A DNA stretch of 64,000 nt from JASBTN01 sp965228805 (GTDB lineage Bacteria; Pseudomonadota; Alphaproteobacteria; Rhodobacterales; Rhodobacteraceae), in NCBI RefSeq assembly GCF_965228805.1, contig NZ_CBDDIE010000003.1, positions 1,860,001 through 1,924,000 on the forward strand, read 5' to 3'. The position numbers and the translations under genes are program-made. The stretch's first letter is position 1. The number at the start of each line of letters is the position of its first letter. The notes beneath the pieces are model-generated. The model was not told the origin of the DNA. It did not search any database and saw nothing but the letters and a program-made list of their open reading frames with translations. Below, one piece after another: positions 1-10,478 of the stretch.

Positions 1-922
1 CCTGCACCAACAGTCGCGAACCGGCGCAACAGACCTGGCCCTGGTTAAACCAGATCGCATCGACCAGTCCTTCAACGGCGCTGTCCAGATCGGCATCGTC
101 GAAGACGATATAGGGCGACTTGCCGCCAAGTTCCAAGGTCAGCGCCTTGCCTGACCCGGCTGTGGCGCGGCGGATCAGGCGGCCCACCTCGGTCGAGCCT
201 GTAAAGGCGATCTTGTCCACGTCGTCGTGGCTGCAAATCGCCTCGCCCACGCGGCCGTCGCCGGTGACGATGTTGACGACGCCCTTGGGCAGGCCGGCCT
301 CCTGGCAGATCTGCGCGAAAAAGAGCGCGGTTAGCGAGGTGTATTCGGCGGGTTTCAGCACCACCGTGTTGCCCATGGCAATCGCAGGCGCGACCTTCCA
401 GGCCAGCATCAGCAGCGGGAAGTTCCACGGGATGATCTGGCCGCAGACGCCCAGGGCCTCGCGATCGGGCAGCTCGGCATCCATCAGCTGGGCCATGCCC
501 GCGTGGTAATAGAAATGGCGCGCGACCAGGGGGATGTCGATATCGCGGCTTTCGCGGATCGGCTTGCCGTTGTCGAGCGTCTCCAGCACCGCGAAAAGAC
601 GCGCGTGTTTCTGCACCAGGCGGGCGAGCGCATAGAGGTATTTCGCGCGCTCATGCCCCGGGCGTTTCGACCAGGGGCCGAAGGCGCGGCGTGCGGCGGT
701 GACGGCGGCGTCCACATCATCCGGCGTGGCTTGGGTCAGATGGGCCAGTACCTCACCGGTGGCGGGGTTCTTGGCCTCGAAGCTGTTACCCATCGCGCCC
801 ATCTTGCCGTCGATGAACGACCCGAAGGCGCGGCCCGCGCCGTCCAGCCAGGCCATCGCCTCGCCCGCGCTTTCCGGGGCCGGGCCGTAATCCATGGTTT
901 CGAAGATTTCTTTGACGGTCAT
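1..922 (-). CDS. aldehyde dehydrogenase family protein (C-terminus cut off by window edge)
   Basis: NAD(P)-dependent aldehyde dehydrogenase, about 307 residues visible from the N-terminus. The translation has the usual order of family motifs: IIPWNFPLL near residue 165, KPAEYTSLTA for cofactor binding, FTGSTEVG, ELGGKSPYIVF with the general-base Glu, and NQGQVCCAGS with the catalytic Cys just before the window edge. The ATG at 922 lies 3 nt after the deoC stop, so the two genes are probably one operon. DeoC releases acetaldehyde and glyceraldehyde-3-phosphate; oxidising that acetaldehyde is a plausible role for this enzyme, but substrate cannot be read from the visible part. The last roughly 170-190 residues expected for the family are missing only because the window starts here. 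Confidence 0.9.
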   Translation of the reverse strand, partial: MTVKEIFETMDYGPAPESAGEAMAWLDGAGRAFGSFIDGKMGAMGNSFEAKNPATGEVLAHLTQATPDDVDAAVTAARRAFGPWSKRPGHERAKYLYALARLVQKHARLFAVLETLDNGKPIRESRDIDIPLVARHFYYHAGMAQLMDAELPDREALGVCGQIIPWNFPLLMLAWKVAPAIAMGNTVVLKPAEYTSLTALFFAQICQEAGLPKGVVNIVTGDGRVGEAICSHDDVDKIAFTGSTEVGRLIRRATAGSGKALTLELGGKSPYIVFDDADLDSAVEGLVDAIWFNQGQVCCAGSRLLVQ

Positions 923-925
923 GGC

Positions 926-1942
926 TTACCCCATGGGATGACGGTAGGAGGCCGAATACTGGCCGGTGACATGGTGTTCCAGCTGGCGTTCGATATCGCC
1001 CAGCAGCGACGAGGCGCCGAAGCGGAACAGGTCCGGTTGCAGCCAGCGGTCGCCCAGCTCGTCCTTCATCAGGGCGAGGTAGGTGATCGCGTCCTTGGCC
1101 TTGGAAATCCCGCCCGCGGGCTTGTAACCAACGCGATACCCGGTGCGTTCATGATAGTCGCGGATCGCGCGGATCATGGTGAGGCTGACGGGCAGGGTGG
1201 CGTTCACGCTTTCCTTGCCGGTCGAGGTCTTGATGAAATCGGCGCCGGCCATCATGCAAACCAGGCTGGCGCGGGCGACATTGCGCAGGCTGCCCAGTTC
1301 GCCGGTGGCCAGGATCGCCTTGACATGCGCCTCGCCACAGGCCTCGCGGAAGGCCTTCATCTCGTCATAAAGCGCCTGCCAGTCGCCGGTCAGCACGTGG
1401 CGGCGGGAGATCACGATGTCGATCTCATGGGCGCCGGCCTTCACGCTTTCGCGGATTTCCTCGAGCCGCAGGTGGAAGGGGGACAGGCCCGCCGGGAAGC
1501 CGGTCGAGACGGCGGCCACAGGAATGCCGGTGCCCTTCAGCGCGTCGACGGCGGGTTCGATCATGTCGTGATAGACACAGACTGCGCCGGTGGTAATGGC
1601 CTCGACGCCAAGCGTGTCCAGGATGTCCGGGCGCACCGGCTGGGCGGCCTTGGCGCAGAGGCGCCGCACCCGGCCGGCCGTGTCGTCACCGGCCAGGGTG
1701 GTCAGGTCGATGCAGGTGATCGCCTTCAAAAGCCAGGCGGCCTGGTGGCTTTTCTTGACCGAGCGGCGCCCGGGCAGGGTCTTGCAGCGCCGTTCGATGG
1801 CCGAAGTATTGGCCTGCACGGCGCGCACCCAGTCCATGTCAAGCGCCATGCCCGGGTTGCGCGGTTCGGTCACCTGCGGCAGTTGGGCGGTGCCGGATGC
1901 ACTCTTTGCCGCTGCGGCGGTGGGGGTGGTGTCGGTCTGCAC
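926..1942 (-). CDS. deoC: deoxyribose-phosphate aldolase (long DeoC form)
   Basis: Cleaves 2-deoxyribose-5-phosphate to acetaldehyde and glyceraldehyde-3-phosphate in cytosolic deoxynucleoside catabolism. The class I aldolase core is recognisable: CIDLTTLAGDD at the first strand, EIDIVISR, VKAILATGEL with the Schiff-base-region Lys, DFIKTSTGK, and VGYKPAGGI. The protein is about 338 aa, matching the long DeoC subfamily rather than the 220-aa bacterial form; the N-terminal 60 residues are an Ala-rich and charged extension. I chose the GTG at 1942 because GAGGGA sits just upstream; an in-frame ATG at 1984 lacks a comparable ribosome site. The gene is followed after 3 nt by the aldehyde dehydrogenase gene. 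No deoA or deoD is visible, so those steps lie outside the window. Confidence 0.9.
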   Translation of the reverse strand: MQTDTTPTAAAAKSASGTAQLPQVTEPRNPGMALDMDWVRAVQANTSAIERRCKTLPGRRSVKKSHQAAWLLKAITCIDLTTLAGDDTAGRVRRLCAKAAQPVRPDILDTLGVEAITTGAVCVYHDMIEPAVDALKGTGIPVAAVSTGFPAGLSPFHLRLEEIRESVKAGAHEIDIVISRRHVLTGDWQALYDEMKAFREACGEAHVKAILATGELGSLRNVARASLVCMMAGADFIKTSTGKESVNATLPVSLTMIRAIRDYHERTGYRVGYKPAGGISKAKDAITYLALMKDELGDRWLQPDLFRFGASSLLGDIERQLEHHVTGQYSASYRHPMG

Positions 1943-2101
1943 GGGGGATCCCTCGGATTTTGACAGTCCGGCCCAAGGTCGCATGGGCGGAAAGGATTGG
2001 CAAGATTTACCGTTTGGTCAAAAGTGAGAGATTGGCGCCGATTTGGCGCCTTTTTGCCCGGTTTGGTGGGCAATTCGTGCGTTTGGGGGAAGGGTGGGGC
2101 C

Positions 2102-2302
2102 TCAGCCCGGCTGCGTGGCTTCGAATCCCGCTTTGTCGAATGCGGCTTTCAGAGCCTCCGCATCCAGCACGCTGTCGACTTCGACGGACCGCGCCTCCAT
2201 ATCGAATTCCAGGAAGGCGGTGGGGTCCGCCTCGGTCACCGCGGCTTCGATCTTGGCGCTGCATTTGCCGCAGTGCATGCTGGGTACGGTCCAGGTCGTC
2301 AT
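2102..2302 (-). CDS. copZ: copper chaperone / heavy-metal-associated domain protein (CopZ-like)
   Basis: A 66-residue single HMA domain with the metal-binding motif MHCGKC near residues 9-14, in the beta-alpha-beta-beta-alpha-beta size expected for CopZ/Atx1 chaperones, which carry Cu(I) in the cytosol to a P-type ATPase. It is divergent from copA (86 nt between the starts) and so shares the CueR-controlled intergenic region. The Gly-Lys between the two cysteines differs from the TCAAC motifs of the adjacent CopA. Start at 2302 gives exactly the domain; longer in-frame starts would run through the copA promoter. Confidence 0.85.
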   Translation of the reverse strand: MTTWTVPSMHCGKCSAKIEAAVTEADPTAFLEFDMEARSVEVDSVLDAEALKAAFDKAGFEATQPG

Positions 2303-2328
2303 GGGCGTGAAATCCTTCCGAAACGCTC

Positions 2329-2359
2329 TTGACCTTCCCAAGCTGGGAAGGGTTATATC
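2329..2359 (+). promoter_or_regulatory. CueR-type copA promoter with long spacer and operator dyad
   Basis: A -35 TTGACC (2329-2334) and a -10 TATATC (2354-2359) are separated by 19 bp, the over-long spacing typical of MerR-family activated promoters. Between them sits a perfect dyad, CCTTCCCA (2333-2340), AGC, TGGGAAGG (2344-2351), closely resembling the known CueR operator. The copA start is 29 nt downstream. The regulator gene cueR is the second gene of the controlled operon. Confidence 0.85.
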
Positions 2360-2387
2360 CTTTCCTTGAAACGGAAAATGGTGCGCA

Positions 2388-4834
<2,447 letters not shown>

Positions 4835-4838
<4 letters not shown>

Positions 4839-5221
4839 ATATCGGAGAGGTTTCCCAACGTTCCGGACTGCCGGCCAAGACGATCCGCTATTACGAGGAA
4901 ATCGGTCTGGTCGAGATCCCGCGCGACCCGAATGGGTATCGCCGGTTTGGGGAGGGCGAGCTGGAGCACCTGTCCTTTCTGGCGCGCGCCCGCGGGCTGG
5001 GCTTTTCGATCGAGGATTGCCGGGCCCTGTTGGGGCTTTATCGTAATGCCGAGCGCGCCTCGGCGGATGTCAAGGACATTGCCACACGCCACCTTGAAGC
5101 GATCGAGGTCAAGATCCGCGACCTGTCGACCATGCGCGAGACGCTGACCAGTCTGGTTGACAGCTGCCTGGGCGATCATTCGCCCACCTGTGCCATCCTG
5201 GATGGAATCGCCAAGAGCTGA
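4835..5221 (+). CDS. cueR: Cu(I)-responsive MerR-family regulator CueR
   Basis: Copper-sensing transcription activator, 128 aa. The N-terminal winged helix begins MNIGEVSQRSGLPAKTIRYY, with the MerR signature EEIGLV, followed by a dimerisation helix around residues 75-112. Near the C-terminus the loop CLGDHSPTCAI holds two Cys eight residues apart, as in the Cu(I)-binding loop of CueR. The gene overlaps copA by 4 nt. By family knowledge it twists the copA promoter when copper-bound; the matching long-spacer promoter is at 2329-2359, giving an autoregulated copZ / copA-cueR unit. Confidence 0.95.
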
Positions 5222-5239
5222 CCGGATGCTGATCGGGGC

Positions 5240-5323
5240 CCCTGCCCGGGTCAGCTCCCACCTTTTGCATCGTCAGGCCCTGCCGCGCCCGGCTGCCACC
5301 CCGCCCCGCTGACCCGGGCAGGG
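5240..5323. repeat. long inverted repeat between cueR and the acetyltransferase gene
   Basis: CCCTGCCCGGGTCAGC at 5240-5255 is repeated perfectly as its reverse complement at 5308-5323, with 52 nt between. The flanks also pair except for one extra C. It lies in the 253-nt gap between cueR and the next gene. It could fold as a long stem at the end of the cueR transcript, but no T-run follows on the plus strand, so a simple intrinsic terminator is not shown. Confidence 0.6.
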
Positions 5324-5474
5324 CCCTTCCGCCGTGGTTTTCCCGGCTCCGACGCGTATGACTGCGCGGCAGGTTGACGGGGATCAAAGACCCGGGGACA
5401 AATCAGTGGCAAAGCACGGGGGCGGAGGAGCCGGTTTTCCGGGGCGGTGGCCCCATGCGCAAAGGAACGATCCG

Positions 5475-8159
5475 ATGGACGTCAGTCCCCTTAACCAGTT
5501 GTTCAACCCCTCGACCATTGCCCTGTTCGGCGCCTCGGAAAAAGGGCCGAGCGTGGGCGAGGCCACCTGGACAAACCTCACCACAGGTGGATTCAAGGGG
5601 CAGATCATCCCGATCAACCCGCATCACAAGACCCTGGGTGACGTGAAATGCTACCCCAAAGTCACCGACGTCCCGGACGAGATCGACCTGGCCGTGATTG
5701 CCACGCCTGCGCGCACCGTGCCGGGGATCATTCGCGACTGTGGCGAAGTCGGGATCAAGAACGTGATCGTGCTGAGCTCGGGTTTCGGTGACGGGGACGG
5801 GTCCGGCAAGGATTACGAGGCGCAGGTCATGTCGGCCGCGCGCCGGGCGGGCATTCGTTTCCTGGGACCGAACTGCACCGGCATGGTGCGGCCCTGGCTG
5901 GGGCTCAACGCCACCTTCCTGTCGGGCGAGACGCCGAAGGGGCGGCTGGCGCTGGTGTCGCAATCCTCTGCGCTGATCTCGGCCATTGCCGATTGGGCGG
6001 GGCCGCATAATGCGGGGTTCTCGGCACTGGTGAGCTTGGGCAATTCGACCGATATCGGCTTTGGCGACGCGCTGCAGTTCCTGGCGACCGACCCGCATAC
6101 GGACGCGATCCTGCTGTATGTCGAAGGCGTGCGTCATGCGCCGCGCTTCCTGTCCGCCCTGCGCCATGCGGCGCGGATGAAACCGGTGATCGTGCTGAAA
6201 TCGGGGCGCCACAACCGCTCGGCCAAGGCGGCCGTCACGCACACCGGCGCGCTGATCGGCTCGGACGAGGTGTTCGACGCCGCCCTGGAACGCGCGGGTG
6301 CGGTCAGGGCGCATACGTTCGGGCAGCTGTTTGCGGCGGCGGAAATCCTTGCCTCGACCAAGAAGACCACGGGCAACCGGCTGACCATCATCTCGAACGG
6401 CGGGGGCGCGGGGGTGCTGGCCGCCGACCGCGCGGTGGATCTGGGGCTGACCCTGCCGCCGCTGAGCGAGGCGCAGACCAAGGCCCTGGGCAAGAGCCTG
6501 GCCGCCCATTGGAGCCCGGCCAACCCGGTCGATATTCTGGGCGATGCCACGCCCGAGACCTACGCCGCCGCCGTGAAGGCCGCGATGGACTGTCGGGATA
6601 ACGATGGGGTGCTGGTGTTGCTGACGCCCCAGGCGCTGACCGACCCCACCGCCGTGGCCAAGGCAGTGGCCGGTGCCCTGCCGAAGCGACGCAAGAAACC
6701 AGTGCTCGCCTGCTGGATGGGGCAGTCCCGCGTGGACGAGGGGCGCAAGCTGCTGTCGGATGCGGGTGTGCCCGAATTCCTGACCCCGGAACGCGCGGTG
6801 GAAGCATTCAGCTACCTCGCCAAACACCATCGCAACCGCCGCCTGTCACTGGAAATCCCGGGTCCCCTGGCCGAAGACGCCAAGCCCGACCTGGACGGCG
6901 CGCATATGATCATCGAGGCGGTGCTGGCCGAGGGCCGCAAGGTGCTGACCGAGATGGAGTCGAAAGCCCTGCTCAGCGCCTTCAACATTCCGATCAATAC
7001 GACCTTCGAGGCGACCAGTTCGGCCTCCGCTCTGGTGGCTGCCGAAAGTGTGGGCTTCCCGGTCGCGGTCAAGATCAACTCGCCCGACATCTCGCACAAG
7101 TCGGACGTGGGCGGCGTACATGTGAACATCGCCGATGCGATGGATGTGAAACGGGCCTTCAAACAGGTGACCGAAGCCGCCAAGGCCGCCCGACCCGAGG
7201 CGCGCATCCTCGGGGTAACGGTCGAACCGATGGCGCCGCTTCGCGACGCGCGCGAGCTGCATATCGGGGCAACCCGTGATCCGGTTTTCGGCCCGACCGT
7301 CATGTTCGGTGCGGGCGGGACCATGGTCGAGGTGCTGAAGGACAGCGCCGTGGCCCTGCCGCCCCTGAACGAGGTGCTGGCCAACCGGTTGATCAACCGC
7401 ACCCGCGTCTCGCGCTTGCTGGATGCCTTCCGCGAACGCGACCCGGCGGACTGCCAGGCGGTGGTCAATGTGCTGTTGCGCGTGTCTGACATGGTCTGCG
7501 AATTGCCCGAGGTGGTGGAGCTGGACATCAACCCGCTGTTCGCAGGTCCCGACGGGGTGCTGGCGGTGGATGCCCGCGTGGTGGTCGCCCGCCCTCCCGC
7601 GCGCGACGGGCGCTATGACCACGTCGCGATCCATCCCTATCCGCGCCATCTGATCCGGAAAACGCACCTGACCGACGGCACACCGCTGGTGATCCGCCCG
7701 ATCCGACCCGAGGATGCGGGAAACACCAAGACCTTCGTGGCCGAACTGTCGGACGAGGCGAAGATGTTCCGCTTCATGGGTGCGCTGAACGAACTGTCCC
7801 CCGAGATGTTGGTGCAGTTCACCCAGATCGACTACCGCCGCGAAATGGCGCTGGTCGCCATGGCCGAGCTGGAGCCCGACGAATGGACCCAGCTGGGCGT
7901 CTGCCGCTATGTGATCAACCCGGATGACAAGACCTGCGAGTTTGCAATCGTCGTGTCCGACAAGGTGCAGCACCAGGGCATTGGCACCAAGCTGATGAAG
8001 GCGCTGTTCGACGCGGCGCGCCAGCACGGGCTGGACATCATGGAGGGCACGGTGCTGCGCAACAACGCGCCGATGCTGAAACTGATGAAGGAGCTGGGCT
8101 TCGTCCAGCGTATGGACCCGGACGACCGCGAGTTGGTGATCGTCGAACGCTGGCTCTGA
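5475..8159 (+). CDS. Pat-type protein lysine acetyltransferase (acyl-CoA synthetase-like domains plus GNAT)
   Basis: An 894-aa fusion. Residues about 1-135 are a CoA-binding Rossmann domain (NPSTIALFGASEKGPSVG), about 140-460 the succinyl-CoA-ligase-like domains, about 490-705 an ATP-grasp domain (VAVKINSPDISHKSDVGGV), and about 735-894 a GNAT acetyltransferase with VSDKVQHQGIGTKLM as the acetyl-CoA loop. This is the architecture of Pat/YfiQ enzymes, which acetylate lysines of metabolic enzymes such as acetyl-CoA synthetase. A THTGAL motif near residue 255 keeps a His where ADP-forming synthetases have their phospho-His, so residual synthetase activity cannot be excluded. I chose the ATG at 5475, with AAGGAA upstream and immediately before the conserved fold. 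A deacetylase-like gene follows 71 nt downstream. Confidence 0.88.
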   Translation: MDVSPLNQLFNPSTIALFGASEKGPSVGEATWTNLTTGGFKGQIIPINPHHKTLGDVKCYPKVTDVPDEIDLAVIATPARTVPGIIRDCGEVGIKNVIVLSSGFGDGDGSGKDYEAQVMSAARRAGIRFLGPNCTGMVRPWLGLNATFLSGETPKGRLALVSQSSALISAIADWAGPHNAGFSALVSLGNSTDIGFGDALQFLATDPHTDAILLYVEGVRHAPRFLSALRHAARMKPVIVLKSGRHNRSAKAAVTHTGALIGSDEVFDAALERAGAVRAHTFGQLFAAAEILASTKKTTGNRLTIISNGGGAGVLAADRAVDLGLTLPPLSEAQTKALGKSLAAHWSPANPVDILGDATPETYAAAVKAAMDCRDNDGVLVLLTPQALTDPTAVAKAVAGALPKRRKKPVLACWMGQSRVDEGRKLLSDAGVPEFLTPERAVEAFSYLAKHHRNRRLSLEIPGPLAEDAKPDLDGAHMIIEAVLAEGRKVLTEMESKALLSAFNIPINTTFEATSSASALVAAESVGFPVAVKINSPDISHKSDVGGVHVNIADAMDVKRAFKQVTEAAKAARPEARILGVTVEPMAPLRDARELHIGATRDPVFGPTVMFGAGGTMVEVLKDSAVALPPLNEVLANRLINRTRVSRLLDAFRERDPADCQAVVNVLLRVSDMVCELPEVVELDINPLFAGPDGVLAVDARVVVARPPARDGRYDHVAIHPYPRHLIRKTHLTDGTPLVIRPIRPEDAGNTKTFVAELSDEAKMFRFMGALNELSPEMLVQFTQIDYRREMALVAMAELEPDEWTQLGVCRYVINPDDKTCEFAIVVSDKVQHQGIGTKLMKALFDAARQHGLDIMEGTVLRNNAPMLKLMKELGFVQRMDPDDRELVIVERWL

Positions 8160-8230
8160 CCGGCGCGGGCACCGATTGAAGGACAGGCCGGGGCACAGGC
8201 ATGGGCACCGGTCCGGAGGAGGAGATTTTC

Positions 8231-9154
8231 ATGCTGGCAATGATTTCGCATTACGAGTGCCGCGAGCACGACGCAGGCCCCCTGCACCCGGAAACCTCGG
8301 CGCGCCTTGATGCGATCAACAACCAACTGATCATGTCAGGCATGGATTACGTGGTGCAACACCACGATGCGCCGCTTGTGACCCGCGAGCAGCTGGAACG
8401 CGTGCATGTGAGCGAATATCTGGACCGGGTCTATGCGCTTGCACCGGGGCAGGACATGAAATCGGTCGAGATCGACGGCGATACGGTGATGTCGCCCGGC
8501 ACGCTGCGCGCCGCCGAACGGGCCGCGGGCGCCGGGGTACACGGGGTCGATCTGATCATGGAGGGCCGTGCCAATCCGGTCTTTTGCGCGATCCGTCCGC
8601 CGGGACATCACGCCGAAAGCGACAAGGCGATGGGCTTTTGCCTGTTCAACAATATCGCCGTCGCCGCCGCCCACGCGATGGAGGCGCATGGGCTCGACCG
8701 CGTGGCGATCATCGACTTCGACGTGCACCACGGCAATGGCACCGAGGAGATCTTCAAGGACGACAAACGCGTGCTGTTCTGTTCGTCCTTCCAGCACCCG
8801 TTCTATCCCTTCACGGGGCACGAGAAAGAGACCGACAACCTGGTCGACGTGCCCCTGTCCGCCGGCGCGGGCGGGGCAGAGTATCGCGAGGCGGTGATGG
8901 AACACTGGATCCCGCACCTGAATGATTTCAAACCGCAATTCGTCTTCATCTCGGCCGGGTTCGACGCCCATGTGGCCGATGATATGTCCTCGTTGCAACT
9001 GGTGGACAGCGATTACGAATGGATCACTGACGAGCTGAAGACGGTCGCCAACACCCATGCCGAGGGCCGGGTGTTGTCGATGCTGGAAGGCGGCTATGAG
9101 CCTGCTGCCCTGGCCCGGTCCGTGGTGAAACACCTGTCCACGCTTCTAGGCTGA
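8231..9154 (+). CDS. histone-deacetylase-family protein (acetoin-utilisation / acetylpolyamine deacetylase type)
   Basis: A 307-aa Zn-dependent deacetylase of the arginase-deacetylase fold, of HDAC-like class II type. Visible motifs are RPPGHHAESDKAMGFCLFNN with the paired catalytic His, DFDVHHGNGTEE with the metal-binding Asp and His, SAGFDAHVADDM with the second metal Asp, and LEGGYEPAALA at the C-terminus. The start at 8231 has an excellent GGAGGAGGAG ribosome site; an upstream ATG at 8201 would overlap that site. The gene follows the Pat-type acetyltransferase in the same direction. By analogy to acuA/acuC the pair could reversibly acetylate metabolic enzymes. Substrates such as acetylpolyamines are equally possible for this family. 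Confidence 0.85.
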   Translation: MLAMISHYECREHDAGPLHPETSARLDAINNQLIMSGMDYVVQHHDAPLVTREQLERVHVSEYLDRVYALAPGQDMKSVEIDGDTVMSPGTLRAAERAAGAGVHGVDLIMEGRANPVFCAIRPPGHHAESDKAMGFCLFNNIAVAAAHAMEAHGLDRVAIIDFDVHHGNGTEEIFKDDKRVLFCSSFQHPFYPFTGHEKETDNLVDVPLSAGAGGAEYREAVMEHWIPHLNDFKPQFVFISAGFDAHVADDMSSLQLVDSDYEWITDELKTVANTHAEGRVLSMLEGGYEPAALARSVVKHLSTLLG

Positions 9155-9259
9155 CCCTCCTCTTTGGGAGGGGGGAAAACCGGACTCATCCCCTATGCCC
9201 ACTCGTGTTAACGTGTCGCCACCAAGCGACGAGTATTGAAACGCGACGGGGTGATTTTG

Positions 9260-10477
9260 ATGACGCAGTTTTTCATGCGTGCGCGGCGCTGCCTGGCAGC
9301 GCTTGCGGCGCTTTCCATTTCCATGAGCGGCGGGTCGGCCTGGGCAAGCGCGTCCGATGTGGCCGCACAGGAGGCGGCGTTTCAGGCCATGCTGGCCGCG
9401 CCGGGGAACATTGACGCGATGCTGGCCTACGCGCGGGCCTCGGTGAAAATCCGCGACTATGAGGCGGCGGTGGCCACATTGGAACGCCTGCTGGATCTGC
9501 GTCCGGAGATGCAGGAGGCGCGCTATGAGCTGGCGGTGGCCTATCATGCGCTGGGCGCCTATGAGGTCGCCCGCTATCACTTTTCCCAGCTGGAGCGGAA
9601 GGGCGCGCTGGGGACGCAGGAGGCCCGCCTGGCCGCGCGTTATGTCGAGGCAGGCGAAGACCGCGACAAGCCCGATGCGATGAGAGGTTTTGTTGCCGCG
9701 GGCCTGTCCTATTCCGATGAGAGTGAGAGTTTCGGCGGTGCGGTCCAACTCGGCCTACGGTGGCGCCATGACATGGGCGACGCGAACACCACCGTCTGGC
9801 AGGCGGATGCGCGGGGCGCGCTGTTTGCCTTCGAAGGCGAGGGGCTGGATGTATCGAGCCTTCTGCTGCGCTCGGGCCCTTGGCTGGCGCTAGACGGCAC
9901 GGCCTATGGTGCCAAGATCAGGCCCTATGTGGAGGTGTCAGCGCGGTGGGATGGCGATGACGAAGACCGCGGCACGGCGGCGCTGGGCGTGCAGTATTCC
10001 AATACGCACAGTGCGTTTTTCAGCAGTTTTGCGGATGTGAAACTGGGCCGCAGTTTCAGCTTCGATGGCGGGTCGGATGCGGATTATGTGGCGGGGGCGC
10101 TTGGCGTGGCTTATCGCCCGACACGCGACACCCGGTTGCGCTTTTCCCTGCGCGTCAGCGATCGGTCGGCGGAGGTGGCGGTGGACAGCCGGTCGAGCCA
10201 TGGCGCACGGCTGGATTTGAGCCATGAGTTCGCGGTGGGGTTCGACGCCTCGGACCGCAAGTGGCGCGTCTCGGCGCATGGGGCCTGGGATCGGGTCGAT
10301 TGGCGCAATGCGGGACGCGAGGATGATGTCTGGTCCGTGGGTGTGGGGCTGCGCGCCTATGTGCACGACGACCTGTTCGTGCAGACGGGCCTGCGTCACA
10401 TCGAACGTGACAGCACCGATGATGCGGTCGACAACCAGGCCAACATCGTCAGCCTGATGATCGGGATGGAGTTCTGA
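9260..10477 (+). CDS. exported TPR plus outer-membrane beta-barrel protein (DUF560/Slam-like layout)
   Basis: About 405 aa. An N-terminal signal peptide (MTQFFMRARRCLAALAALS, cleavage near AWASA) is followed by tetratricopeptide-type helices (residues about 35-135; ARASVKIRDYEAAVATLERL and ELAVAYHALGAYEVARYHF) and then about 270 residues of alternating short strands ending in Phe (LMIGMEF), as in an outer-membrane barrel. TPR plus barrel is the layout of the surface-lipoprotein assembly modifier family; exact membership is inferred. The gene abuts the FecR-domain gene with 1 nt between, so they are surely co-transcribed. In-frame upstream starts (TTG 9236, GTG 9251) exist; I prefer the ATG at 9260, with ACGGGG upstream. 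Confidence 0.7.
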   Translation: MTQFFMRARRCLAALAALSISMSGGSAWASASDVAAQEAAFQAMLAAPGNIDAMLAYARASVKIRDYEAAVATLERLLDLRPEMQEARYELAVAYHALGAYEVARYHFSQLERKGALGTQEARLAARYVEAGEDRDKPDAMRGFVAAGLSYSDESESFGGAVQLGLRWRHDMGDANTTVWQADARGALFAFEGEGLDVSSLLLRSGPWLALDGTAYGAKIRPYVEVSARWDGDDEDRGTAALGVQYSNTHSAFFSSFADVKLGRSFSFDGGSDADYVAGALGVAYRPTRDTRLRFSLRVSDRSAEVAVDSRSSHGARLDLSHEFAVGFDASDRKWRVSAHGAWDRVDWRNAGREDDVWSVGVGLRAYVHDDLFVQTGLRHIERDSTDDAVDNQANIVSLMIGMEF

Positions 10478-10478
10478 G

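Noticed and set aside
503..1963. Long plus-strand reading frame opposite the aldehyde dehydrogenase and deoC genes
   Set aside because: It is the complement of two well-recognised genes in GC-rich DNA, with His/Gly/Arg-rich sequence and no family motif.
2034..2055. GGCGCC-GATTT-GGCGCC followed by TTTTT, terminator-like on the plus strand
   Set aside because: No plus-strand gene ends upstream of it; on the minus strand the T-run is on the wrong side for copZ.
9155..9172. CCCTCC/GGAGGG stem after the deacetylase gene as terminator
   Set aside because: Only a 6-bp stem and no T-run; too weak to call.
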